A DNA stretch of 7,460 nt from Gammaproteobacteria bacterium (lineage in GTDB: Bacteria; Pseudomonadota; Gammaproteobacteria; DRLM01), in assembly GCA_015490395.1 (NCBI GenBank), contig WFXX01000212.1, positions 1 through 7,460 of the forward strand. Direction: 5' to 3'. This document shows positions 1-6,712 of this stretch, piece by piece. Each line of letters begins with the position of its first letter. The first letter of the stretch is position 1. The notes below the pieces were generated by a model that saw nothing but the letters and a program-made list of their open reading frames with translations, searched no databases and had not been told where the DNA came from. The position numbers and the translations under genes are program-made.

Positions 1-376
1 CCGCCGCCGGCCCTCGCCCGAGGAGCTGGAGGACCTCTTCTTCGCCTGGCGGATGGTCCGCTTCGTCAAGTCCAACGCCATCGTCTACGCCGCTGGCCGC
101 GCCACCCTGGGCATCGGGGCCGGGCAGATGAGCCGGGTGGACAGCGCCCGGCTCGCCGCCCTCAAGGCCGAGGAGGCCGGACTCGCCTTGGAGGGGGCGG
201 TCATGGCCTCGGACGCCTTCTTCCCCTTCCGCGACGGCATCGACCAGGCCGCGGCGCGGGGGGTGCGAGCCGTGATCCAGCCCGGGGGCTCGGTGCGCGA
301 CGAGGAGGTGATCGCTGCCGCCGACGAGCACGGCATGGCCATGGTGCTCACCGGCATCCGCCACTTCCGGCACTGA
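1..376 (+). CDS. purH: PurH C-terminus (AICAR formyltransferase / IMP cyclohydrolase), 5' truncated
   Basis: This is the last 124 codons of the bifunctional enzyme that formylates AICAR with 10-formyl-tetrahydrofolate and closes the ring to IMP, the final two steps of purine synthesis in the cytoplasm. The reading frame is open from base 2 and stops at TGA 374-376; the rest of the gene (the family is about 520 residues) lies left of the window. The visible part belongs to the C-terminal formyltransferase domain. It shows VKSNAIVY, TLGIGAGQMSRVDS, ASDAFFPFRDGID, VIQPGGSVRDEEVI, AADEHGMAM and the terminal TG-RHFRH, all hallmark PurH blocks, in the right order and with the usual C-terminus. No frame damage is visible. 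purH is often directly followed by purD in gammaproteobacteria, but here an antisense lipoprotein gene intervenes. Identification is near certain. Confidence 0.97.
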   Translation, partial: RRRPSPEELEDLFFAWRMVRFVKSNAIVYAAGRATLGIGAGQMSRVDSARLAALKAEEAGLALEGAVMASDAFFPFRDGIDQAAARGVRAVIQPGGSVRDEEVIAAADEHGMAMVLTGIRHFRH

Positions 377-382
377 GCACCC

Positions 383-415
383 AAAAGGGACGGGGCGCCC
401 GAAGGCGCCCCGTCC
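383..415 (-). terminator. Hairpin terminator between convergent genes, UUCG loop on minus strand
   Basis: Bases 388-399 (GGACGGGGCGCC) and 404-415 are perfect reverse complements, giving a 12-bp stem with a 4-base loop. Read on the minus strand, the loop is TTCG closed by a C-G pair, the very stable UUCG tetraloop form. The stem is followed by C and then TTTT (386-383), so it fits an intrinsic terminator for the lipoprotein gene, whose stop lies 18 bases upstream on that strand. On the plus strand it begins 11 bases after the purH stop but has no T-run after the stem. There it may protect the 3' end or terminate only weakly. Confidence 0.8.
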
Positions 416-433
416 GGCTGCGGCCTGCGCCGC

Positions 434-3103
434 TCAGCTCACCGGCTTGCCCTCGGAGTACTTGAGGGTGGCATTGTCGGGCATGCTCCCCATCCGCGCC
501 GTGGGATCGTCGAAGGTGGGCACCGAGGCCAGATCCACCGCCTGACCCTGGCTGAGATCCGGGAAGCTCTTGCCCGCGGCCGGGGCGCTCACCTCGTTGA
601 GGAAGACGCTCACCTCCAGGGGCCGCAGGTAGTACTCCGTGCCGTCGGTCCCCGTGACCAGCGTCCCGTCGGGCACGTTCACCACCTTGGCGGCGATCTC
701 CGGGGTCATCTTCCAGCCGTTCTTGTCCAGGTCCTCATACGGGTTGGGCAGCCCGAACAGCCAGCCGTCGTACTGCAGCTGGAAGCTCTTGGTCTTGCCG
801 GCCCCGTTGGCGAGCTGGATGGGCTGGAGCTGGATGGGATCGTCCAGGATCACGTAGTCGTCCAGCGTCGGGCAGCCCTGGCTCTTGCACAGGAACTGCT
901 GGCTGCCCCACCCCCCCTGGGCGTCGTACTCCCAGTTGAACTGCACCGCGTTGGCGTCGAAGCCCATGGGGTTCGGCGCGGCGAAGCTCCCGTCCGCCTG
1001 CAGCACGTTGCCGCTGCTGTCGTAGGCCTGCAGCCCCCAGGTGTCGCCCGTGTAGAGCTGCCCGGTCTCGACGCCCGGCGTGCTCGGGTCGTCCGCCTGG
1101 TAGACCAGCATCATGAAGCTCGAGCTGGCCGGGTCGGTGTCCAGCTTCAGGCGCACGACCGGATTCCAGGGCGTGGCCAGGTAGGCCACCCCGGCGGGCA
1201 GGAAGCTCGCCGCGTTCTTGGGGTTGGCCGCCGACTGCAGCTCCAGCTGGACGCTGTAGGAGCTGGGGTCGTCCGCCGACTGGGTGCGGCGCACGATGTA
1301 GTTGGCGCCGCTGGCGAAGATGTAGTACTCCTGCCCCAGCTCCGGGCTGAAGTCCTGGTCCCCGCTGGGATCGAAGGTGGGCACCCACTTCTCCTCGTCG
1401 AAGGAGGCCAGCTTCTTCTGCACCCAGCCGGTCTTGCCGCCGCTGAAGTCGCCGGTGTAGGCCACGTAGATAGAGCCGCCCACGTTCACCATCAGGGTGG
1501 TGCCGGGCGCGGGCGTCAGGGCCGTCCCGGTGGACACCAGCTGCCCGTTCTGCTCCACCGCCTCCTCGAACCGCGAGGCCGAGGGATTCCAGACGAACTG
1601 CCGCGGCTCGCCGCCTCCCATGCCGTTTTCGATGATCTGCACGAACTTGCGGCCCGTGCTGTCGGGGACCAGCAGCCCGAAGTCGGTGAAGGCCACCGGG
1701 GCAGTGGTGCTCCCCGAGGGGCCGCGACAAACGGGAGGGCTCACCTCGGAGTCCAAGTAATAGCCGCTCGGGCAGGTCTTCCAGCCACTGCCGTCGAAGG
1801 CGATCTCGAAGGACTTGCTGACGAAAACCTCCACCGGCACGCCCCTGATGTCGTCCAGGGAGGCGTCCACCAGGGTGCGCTTGGTGAGGGTGCCCTTGAA
1901 GAGCGGCGACGCGTAGTAGGTCTGCGCCGGCTTGGAGGGATCCACGTCCTCCCGGGTGACCGGCGTCCCCGGGGCCAGCGTGGAGCTCCCGCCCCAGATC
2001 TGGTGCCGGCCCTGCCACGCCCCGTAGTAGCCGAAGAGGTCGTGGCCGCTGGCGCTGTCGGTGTAGCGGAAGGGGAAACCAAAGGCCTTGTGCCGGAGCA
2101 CATCGTCGCCGGCGGCGATCCCTCGGGCAGCGTCGGCGTTGGCGAAGAAGAGCCCATAACGCTGCACGAACTCGGTCTTGGAGCCACGGTCCTTATATAC
2201 CGGGTTGCCGCTGCCGTCGTCCACCGCCAGGTAGTCGGCGTTGTAGGCGTAAGCGGCGACCTTGGTGCTCATGGTGCAGCTGTCGGGGGTGTCCCCGCAG
2301 GTGAAGGTCGGATACTGCACCTTACCGTAGCCGCTGGCCAGGCCCCGGTGCATGATGGCCTTGACGGCGAAGGTGCCGGCCCCCTGGGGCCCACCCTGCT
2401 CCTCCATGCTGATCTTGAGCACGGTCTTGCCGTCCTGCTTGCGGGCCGAGGCGGTGAACCAGCCAGTATCGCCCAGCGCAGCGTTGATATCCCACTCCCC
2501 GTAGTCCTCGTAGGAGCCGTCGGCGTTCTGTACCGCGGGGCTGTAGATCTTGAACTCGGCGTAGATCACGCGGGTCTGGTTGGGGTTGTTGACGTCAGGC
2601 TCCTCCACCCAGGCCTGGACCACGTTCACGTCCTTACCGTTCTCCTGGACCATCTCCGAGCGGACCACCCAGGGTTGCAGGACCTTGGTCTGACGCCCCT
2701 GCTCCTTCTCCTCCCAAGCCACCATGGCCTTGTAGGGGCCCTGACCCACGTTCTCGGCGTAGCGGGTCTGGGCCAGGGCGTTGAAGATGGTCTCGATGAT
2801 GGCGAACTGCTCGAGGGTGCGCTCCTCGACGTACTTCTTCACCACTGCCTTCTTGTAGTCGGAGTCCGCCGGCAGGTCGGCCACGGCCACCGCCGAGGCC
2901 AAGGCCCGCAGGCTGGCGGCCAGGCTGGCGGCTGTCGAGCCGCTCTCGGCCGGCACCGCGGAGATCTCGGTGGGCAGGGCGTAGCCGGTAAGCGAGGCGG
3001 CAAGGTTGCCGTTGGCAGGTGAAGAGGGGCTGGCGGAGTCAGAGCCATCCCCACAGGCCGTCAGGCCCAGGGCGGCGGCAAGAATGATCAGTTCCCGTCT
3101 CAT
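434..3103 (-). CDS. Large predicted lipoprotein of unknown function (889 aa)
   Basis: I do not recognise this family. The ATG at 3103-3101 is preceded by GGGAGAG nine bases upstream, and the stop is TGA at 436-434. The N-terminus is a lipoprotein signal peptide: two arginines, a hydrophobic stretch at residues 5-14, then the lipobox LTAC with Cys17. Gly18-Asp19 after the cysteine does not carry the Asp+2 inner-membrane retention signal, so outer-membrane anchoring is inferred. A Ser/Ala/Pro/Gly-rich linker runs to about residue 75 and a probable helical stretch covers 80-115. The remainder is rich in Trp, Tyr, Gly and Asp, suggesting beta structure. Apart from Cys17 there are six cysteines in three close pairs (269/276, 444/459, 739/744), fitting periplasmic disulfides. 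Residues 791-802 (DLDKNGWKMTPE) match the EF-hand loop spacing. The first 40 codons hold many A/T-ending codons (ATT, CTT, TCT, TCA), unlike the rest. It is probably monocistronic and ends at the hairpin 383-415. It is certainly a real gene; no function is assigned. Confidence 0.9.
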   Translation of the reverse strand: MRRELIILAAALGLTACGDGSDSASPSSPANGNLAASLTGYALPTEISAVPAESGSTAASLAASLRALASAVAVADLPADSDYKKAVVKKYVEERTLEQFAIIETIFNALAQTRYAENVGQGPYKAMVAWEEKEQGRQTKVLQPWVVRSEMVQENGKDVNVVQAWVEEPDVNNPNQTRVIYAEFKIYSPAVQNADGSYEDYGEWDINAALGDTGWFTASARKQDGKTVLKISMEEQGGPQGAGTFAVKAIMHRGLASGYGKVQYPTFTCGDTPDSCTMSTKVAAYAYNADYLAVDDGSGNPVYKDRGSKTEFVQRYGLFFANADAARGIAAGDDVLRHKAFGFPFRYTDSASGHDLFGYYGAWQGRHQIWGGSSTLAPGTPVTREDVDPSKPAQTYYASPLFKGTLTKRTLVDASLDDIRGVPVEVFVSKSFEIAFDGSGWKTCPSGYYLDSEVSPPVCRGPSGSTTAPVAFTDFGLLVPDSTGRKFVQIIENGMGGGEPRQFVWNPSASRFEEAVEQNGQLVSTGTALTPAPGTTLMVNVGGSIYVAYTGDFSGGKTGWVQKKLASFDEEKWVPTFDPSGDQDFSPELGQEYYIFASGANYIVRRTQSADDPSSYSVQLELQSAANPKNAASFLPAGVAYLATPWNPVVRLKLDTDPASSSFMMLVYQADDPSTPGVETGQLYTGDTWGLQAYDSSGNVLQADGSFAAPNPMGFDANAVQFNWEYDAQGGWGSQQFLCKSQGCPTLDDYVILDDPIQLQPIQLANGAGKTKSFQLQYDGWLFGLPNPYEDLDKNGWKMTPEIAAKVVNVPDGTLVTGTDGTEYYLRPLEVSVFLNEVSAPAAGKSFPDLSQGQAVDLASVPTFDDPTARMGSMPDNATLKYSEGKPVS

Positions 3104-3310
3104 GGTGCTTAGCTCTCCCGTCTCCCTAGCGGAACCGTGTCTGGGGCGACAGATCGTCGCCGGCTAGTTCCGGTTATCGGCGGCCCAGCTTCCGGGTTGA
3201 GGCCTGCTGTGGGCCCGAAGCGAGAACCGGGTCACATTTCGCAGCCCTCGCCCCTGCGGGAGCCCTTGGGGTATGCTCAGCGCCCCGGATCGCGGAGGGA
3301 GGCTCCGAGC
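3104..3310. promoter_or_regulatory. Divergent intergenic region with inverted repeats
   Basis: These 207 bases separate two divergent genes and must hold the promoter of the lipoprotein gene and probably that of purD. Three inverted repeats are visible. GGCGAC 3145-3150 pairs with GTCGCC 3156-3161 across a 5-base loop. CCGGTT 3170-3175 pairs with AACCGG 3225-3230. Nested inside the latter, GCTTC 3188-3192 pairs with GAAGC 3217-3221 and GGG 3194-3196 with CCC 3214-3216. I see no E. coli-like PurR box (ACGCAAACGTTTGCGT type) and no strong -35 on either strand. The repeats could be operator sites or RNA stems, but at this G+C content some would arise by chance. Confidence 0.45.
3272..3277 (+). 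promoter_or_regulatory. Candidate -10 element for purD cluster
   Basis: TATGCT lies 33 bases before the purD start codon and matches the sigma-70 consensus TATAAT at four of six bases. It stands out in a G+C-rich setting. No TTGACA-like hexamer is found 16-18 bases upstream, so the call is tentative. Confidence 0.3.
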
Positions 3311-4618
3311 ATGAAGGTGCTCATCGTCGGCGGAGGAGGCCGCGAGCACGCCCTAGCGTGGAAGACCGCCCGCTCGCCGCGGGTGAAGCGGGTGTACGTG
3401 GCCCCGGGCAACGCGGGCACCGCTCGCGAGCCCGGCGTGGAGAACGTGCCCCTGGGGGCCGAGGACCTCGACGCCTTGGTGGACTTCGCCCGCCAGAAGG
3501 GCATCCAGCTCACCTTGGTGGGCCCCGAGGCGCCCCTGGTGGCCGGGGTGGTGGACCGCTTCCGGGCCGCGGGCCTGGCCTGCCTGGGGCCCACCGCGGC
3601 CGCCGCCCGCCTGGAGGGCTCCAAGGCCTTCGCCAAGGCCTTCATGGAGCGGCACGGCATCCCCACCGCCCGGCACGCCGTCTTCACCGAGCTGGACGCG
3701 GCCCTGGCCCACCTGCGCCACCGGGGCGCCCCCGTGGTGATCAAGGCCGATGGGCTGGCCGCGGGCAAGGGGGTGGTGGTGGCCCGCCGCCTGGAGGAGG
3801 CCGAGGCCGCGGTACGGGCCATGCTCGGCGAAGGGCGCTTCGGCGAGGCCGGGCGCCGGGTGGTGGTGGAGGATTGTCTCGAGGGCGAGGAGGCCAGCTT
3901 CATCGCCTTGGTGGACGGCGAGCATGTGCTGCCGCTGGCCAGCTCCCAGGACCACAAGCCCCTGCTGGACGGCGACCGCGGGCCCAACACCGGAGGAATG
4001 GGGGCCTATTCCCCGGCCCCGGTGGTCACGGAAGCGGTGCACCGGCGGGTCATGGAGGAGGTCATGCTGCCGGCGGTGCGGGGCATGGCCGAGGAGGGCC
4101 ACCCCTACATCGGCTTCCTGTACGCCGGCCTCATGATCGCCCCCGACGGCAGCCCTCGGGTGCTGGAGTTCAACTGCCGCCTGGGCGACCCCGAGGCCCA
4201 GCCCCTCCTGATGCGGCTGGAGAGCGACCTCACCGAGCTGGCCGAGGCCGCCTTGGAGGGGGGGTTGGGGGCCGTGGAGGCCCGCTGGGACCGCCGGGCG
4301 GCCCTGGGGGTGGTGCTGGCGGCGGCGGGCTATCCAGAGCGGCCCCGGCTGGGCGATCCCATCGAGGGCCTGGAGGGCCCCTGGCCGGAAGGGATCCGAG
4401 TCTTCCACGCCGGCACCGCCGAGCGGGACGGACGGGTGGTCACCGCCGGCGGGCGGGTGCTCTGCGTCTGCGCCCTGGGCGAGAATGTGGGCCAAGCCCG
4501 CTGTCTGGCCTACGAGCAGGTGGGGCGCATCCGTTTCGAGGGCATGCATTATCGGCACGACATCGGCCGCCGGGCCCTGGAGCGCTCCGGCGGCCCCGGT
4601 AGGGAGGGATGCAAATGA
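3311..4618 (+). CDS. purD: Phosphoribosylamine-glycine ligase (GAR synthetase)
   Basis: It joins glycine to 5-phosphoribosylamine with ATP, the second step of IMP synthesis, in the cytoplasm. The ATG at 3311 is preceded by GGAGGGAGG (3294-3302) with 8-base spacing and gives the standard N-terminus MKVLIVGGGGREHAL, a Rossmann-type start. The frame stays open upstream to an ATG at 3137, but that would add 58 residues that do not resemble PurD. The 435-residue product has family length. ATP-grasp features follow in order: GSKAFAKAFM (103-112), VIKADGLAAGKGV (143-155), EEASFIALVDG (193-203), SSQDHK (211-216), GPNTGGMGAYSPAP (225-238) and FNCRLGDPEAQPLL (287-300). The last carries metal and ATP ligands; Leu291 replaces the more common Phe. 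It is the first gene of the purD-purE-tsaC cluster and overlaps purE by 4 bases. No defect is seen. Confidence 0.97.
   Translation: MKVLIVGGGGREHALAWKTARSPRVKRVYVAPGNAGTAREPGVENVPLGAEDLDALVDFARQKGIQLTLVGPEAPLVAGVVDRFRAAGLACLGPTAAAARLEGSKAFAKAFMERHGIPTARHAVFTELDAALAHLRHRGAPVVIKADGLAAGKGVVVARRLEEAEAAVRAMLGEGRFGEAGRRVVVEDCLEGEEASFIALVDGEHVLPLASSQDHKPLLDGDRGPNTGGMGAYSPAPVVTEAVHRRVMEEVMLPAVRGMAEEGHPYIGFLYAGLMIAPDGSPRVLEFNCRLGDPEAQPLLMRLESDLTELAEAALEGGLGAVEARWDRRAALGVVLAAAGYPERPRLGDPIEGLEGPWPEGIRVFHAGTAERDGRVVTAGGRVLCVCALGENVGQARCLAYEQVGRIRFEGMHYRHDIGRRALERSGGPGREGCK
4601..4607 (+). promoter_or_regulatory. Ribosome binding site deciding the purE start
   Basis: AGGGAGG inside the purD 3' end lies 7 bases before the ATG at 4615 but only 1 base before the in-frame ATG at 4609. 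The spacing favours 4615, which also makes a classic ATGA overlap with the purD stop. Confidence 0.7.
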
Positions 4619-5133
4619 GCGATGGAAGAGAGGCTACCTCCTTCGTAGCCATCCTAATGGGCTCGGACTCGGACCTGCCCGTGATGCAAACCACCGCAGA
4701 GGTCCTGGACTCCCTGGGCATCCCCCACGAGCTCAAGATCACCTCCGCACACCGCACCCCGGAGGAGACCCGGCGCTACGTGGAGGAGGCCGAGCGGCGA
4801 GGCTGTCGGGTGTTCATCGCCGGGGCGGGCCTGGCGGCCCACCTGGCGGGCACCGTGGCCGCCCTCACCACCCGGCCGGTGATCGGCGTCCCCTTGCAGG
4901 GCGGCCCCTTTCAGGGCCTGGACGCCTTGCTCTCCACGGTGCAGATGCCCGGCGGGGTCCCCGTGGCCACCGTGGCGGTGGGCAAGGCCGGGGCCCGCAA
5001 CGCCGCGTATCTCGCCGCGCGCATCCTGGCCCTGGCCGACCCGGAGCTGGACCGGCGGGTGCGCCAGGACCGTGAGGCCCAGGCCCGGGCGGTGCTGGAG
5101 AAGGACGCCGCCCTGCGCCACCAGGGTAGCTGA
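4615..5133 (+). CDS. purE: N5-carboxyaminoimidazole ribonucleotide mutase (PurE)
   Basis: PurE moves the carboxyl group of N5-CAIR to carbon 4, giving CAIR, in step 6 of purine synthesis; class II relatives instead carboxylate AIR with CO2. The start at 4615 is chosen for its ribosome binding site spacing and ATGA overlap with purD; ATG 4609 would add two residues. The 172-residue product has the normal length. Key blocks are ILMGSDSD (13-20, phosphate and substrate loop), SAHRTPE (44-50, with the catalytic His46 matching E. coli His45), AGAGLAAHLAG (69-79) and GLDALLSTVQMPGGVPVATVAVG (positions 101-123). The sequence has GSDSD and GLDALL where E. coli has GSKSD and GVDSLY. No purK follows, unlike the usual purEK pair. 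Assignment as PurE is firm; class I is likely but not proved by the window. Confidence 0.95.
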   Translation: MSDGREATSFVAILMGSDSDLPVMQTTAEVLDSLGIPHELKITSAHRTPEETRRYVEEAERRGCRVFIAGAGLAAHLAGTVAALTTRPVIGVPLQGGPFQGLDALLSTVQMPGGVPVATVAVGKAGARNAAYLAARILALADPELDRRVRQDREAQARAVLEKDAALRHQGS

Positions 5134-5135
5134 GG
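5131..5135 (+). promoter_or_regulatory. Ribosome binding site supporting GTG start of tsaC
   Basis: TGAGG, overlapping the purE stop codon, stands 8 bases before the GTG at 5144. This supports that start over the in-frame ATG at 5072, which would lie 62 bases inside purE and add 24 arginine- and proline-rich residues foreign to the family. Confidence 0.5.
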
Positions 5136-5143
5136 CCCCTCCG

Positions 5144-5734
5144 GTGGCCGCCCGACCGTCCCACCCCGCGTGGCGGTGGCGGCAAGCCCGCCGGGTGCTG
5201 GCCGCCGGGGGCGTCTTGGCCTATCCCACCGAGGGCGTCTACGGGCTGGGCTGCGATCCCTCCTGTCCGGTGGCGGTGACCCGCCTCCTGTCCCTTAAGG
5301 GGCGCTCCTGGGAGCAAGGCCTGATCCTAGTGGCCGCCGAGCCCGGACAGCTCCGCCCCTGGGTGGCCCCTGCCGACCCCCGTTCCTGGGAGCGGGCCCT
5401 GGCCACTTGGCCGGGACCGGTAACCTGGGTCCTGCCCGCCGCCGCCTGGGTCCCGCCCTGGATCCGGGGCCGGCACCCCACGGTGGCCGTCCGGGTCACC
5501 GCCCATCCGCTGGCGGCGGCCCTGTGCCGGGCCTGGGGCGGGCCCTTGGTCTCCACCAGCGCCAACCGCCACGGCCGCCCACCCGCGCGCACCGCCCTCC
5601 AGGTGCGACGGGCCTTCCCCCGGGGCCTGGACCTGATCCTCCCCGGCCGCACCCTGGGCCTGGGCGGACCCACCGAGATCCGCGCCGCCGACGGCCGCCT
5701 CCTGCGTCAGGGCCCCACGCCGAGGACCAGCTGA
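5144..5734 (+). CDS. tsaC: Threonylcarbamoyl-AMP synthase (TsaC/YrdC/Sua5 family)
   Basis: It makes threonylcarbamoyl-adenylate from threonine, bicarbonate and ATP. The TsaBDE complex then transfers the group to A37 of ANN-decoding tRNAs (t6A). The GTG start at 5144 gives 196 residues, close to the 190 of E. coli TsaC, with no C-terminal Sua5 domain, so this is the short form. YrdC-fold motifs in order are VLAYPTEGVYGLGCDP (24-39), LLSLKGRSWEQGLIL (48-62, with the conserved K-x-R), WPGPVTWVLP (89-98), VAVRVTAHPLAAALC (114-128) and LVSTSAN (135-141, nucleotide and threonine contact). A GPTEIR block (175-180) and a LLRQG ending also match E. coli. It starts 10 bases after purE, so co-transcription is likely. 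The N-terminal 16 residues are rich in Arg and Trp. Confidence 0.94.
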   Translation: MAARPSHPAWRWRQARRVLAAGGVLAYPTEGVYGLGCDPSCPVAVTRLLSLKGRSWEQGLILVAAEPGQLRPWVAPADPRSWERALATWPGPVTWVLPAAAWVPPWIRGRHPTVAVRVTAHPLAAALCRAWGGPLVSTSANRHGRPPARTALQVRRAFPRGLDLILPGRTLGLGGPTEIRAADGRLLRQGPTPRTS

Positions 5735-5739
5735 GCCGC

Positions 5740-5745
5740 TATACT
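5740..5745 (+). promoter_or_regulatory. Candidate -10 element for hemF
   Basis: TATACT (5 of 6 matches to TATAAT) sits just after the tsaC stop and 43 bases before the hemF ATG, in an otherwise G+C-rich 54-base gap. No recognisable -35 lies 16-18 bases upstream and no FNR-type palindrome is seen. hemF may also be read through from tsaC. Confidence 0.4.
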
Positions 5746-5788
5746 GGGCACAGCCCCGCGGGCCCATCCCTGGCCAGGAGAGGACACC

Positions 5789-6712
5789 ATGGACCAGCAG
5801 CCCGACATCGCCGCGGTGCGCCGCTATCTCCTGGAGCTCCAGGACCGGATCTGCGCGGCCCTGGAGGCCGAGGACGGCGGGGGCCGTTTTCGGGAGGACC
5901 CCTGGGAGCGCCCGGGGGGCGGGGGCGGACGAACCCGCGTGCTCAGCGAGGGCCGGGTCTTCGAGCAGGCCGGGGTGAACTTCTCCCACGTCCGGGGCGA
6001 CCAGCTGCCCCGGGCGGCCACGGCCCACCGCCCGGAGCTGGCCGGCCGGCGCTTCCAAGCCATGGGCGTGTCCCTGGTGATCCACCCCCGCAACCCCTAC
6101 GTGCCCACCTCCCACGCCAACGTGCGCTTCTTCATCGCCGAGCGGGATGGCGAGGCGCCGGTGTGGTGGTTCGGGGGCGGCTTCGACCTCACCCCCTACT
6201 ACGGCTTCGAGGAGGACTGCATCCACTGGCACCGCACCGCCCGGGCTGCCTGTGAGCCCTTCGGCGAGGACGTCTATCCCCGCTTCAAGCGCTGGTGCGA
6301 CGAGTACTTCTTCCTCAAGCACCGCAACGAGCCCCGGGGCGTGGGCGGGCTGTTCTTCGACGACCTCAACGCCTGGGGCTTCGAGCGCAGCTTTGCCTTC
6401 ATGAGAAGCGTCGGTGACCATTACCTGCCCGCCTACCTGCCCATCGTCCAGCGGCGCAAGGGCATGCCCTGGGGCGAGCGGGAGCGGGACTTCCAGCTCT
6501 ACCGCCGGGGCCGCTACGTGGAGTTCAACCTCGTCTACGACCGCGGCACCCTCTTCGGCCTGCAGACCGGGGGGCGCACTGAGTCCATCCTCATGTCCCT
6601 ACCCCCCCTGGTGCGCTGGCGCTACAACTGGCGCCCCGAGCCAGGCACTCCCGAGGCCCGACTCTACGAGGTCTTTCTCAAGCCCCGGGATTGGGCTGAC
6701 GAGCAGGCGTAA
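5789..6712 (+). CDS. hemF: Oxygen-dependent coproporphyrinogen III oxidase
   Basis: HemF oxidatively decarboxylates two propionates of coproporphyrinogen III to vinyl groups using O2, giving protoporphyrinogen IX for heme (and chlorophyll where present). It is a cytoplasmic homodimer. The ATG at 5789 follows AGGAGAGGA (5776-5784). The 307 residues compare with 299 in E. coli. Family blocks are complete: RPGGGGGRTRVL (41-52), NFSHVRGD (64-71), IHPRNPYVPTSHANVRFF (98-115), GGGFDLTPYYGF (129-140), HWHRTA (146-151), LKHRNEPRGVGGLFFDDLN (176-194) and the signature from VEFNLVYDRGTLFGLQTGGRTESI (positions 244-267). His99, His109, His148 and His178 line up with the four conserved histidines of E. 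coli HemF at a constant offset of three. The gene implies aerobic or microaerobic heme synthesis. aroE, which often follows hemF in pseudomonads and relatives, is absent here. Confidence 0.97.
   Translation: MDQQPDIAAVRRYLLELQDRICAALEAEDGGGRFREDPWERPGGGGGRTRVLSEGRVFEQAGVNFSHVRGDQLPRAATAHRPELAGRRFQAMGVSLVIHPRNPYVPTSHANVRFFIAERDGEAPVWWFGGGFDLTPYYGFEEDCIHWHRTARAACEPFGEDVYPRFKRWCDEYFFLKHRNEPRGVGGLFFDDLNAWGFERSFAFMRSVGDHYLPAYLPIVQRRKGMPWGERERDFQLYRRGRYVEFNLVYDRGTLFGLQTGGRTESILMSLPPLVRWRYNWRPEPGTPEARLYEVFLKPRDWADEQA

Noticed and set aside
2003..3022. A 339-codon plus-strand frame opposite the lipoprotein gene
   Set aside because: Its Val/Leu/Gly/His-rich product has no recognisable motif, while the minus-strand frame has a signal peptide, ribosome site and terminator.
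3137..3310. N-terminal extension of PurD to the upstream ATG at 3137
   Set aside because: The added 58 residues do not look like PurD and would read through the intergenic repeats. The ATG at 3311 has an excellent ribosome site and the canonical N-terminus.
3353..4558. A 401-codon open frame antisense to purD
   Set aside because: It is a mirror of purD's G/C-rich third positions. Its Gly/His/Gln/Leu-rich product shows no domain, and the sense frame is an unmistakable PurD.
5909..5944. Glycine-rich run in HemF resembling a nucleotide-binding loop
   Set aside because: RPGGGGGRTRVL is a conserved HemF block found in E. coli HemF too, not an insertion or P-loop.
5327..6421. A 364-codon antisense frame spanning tsaC and hemF
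   Set aside because: It crosses two well-identified genes, has a low-complexity Gly/Ala/Pro product, and no ribosome site or family motif. It is a composition artefact.
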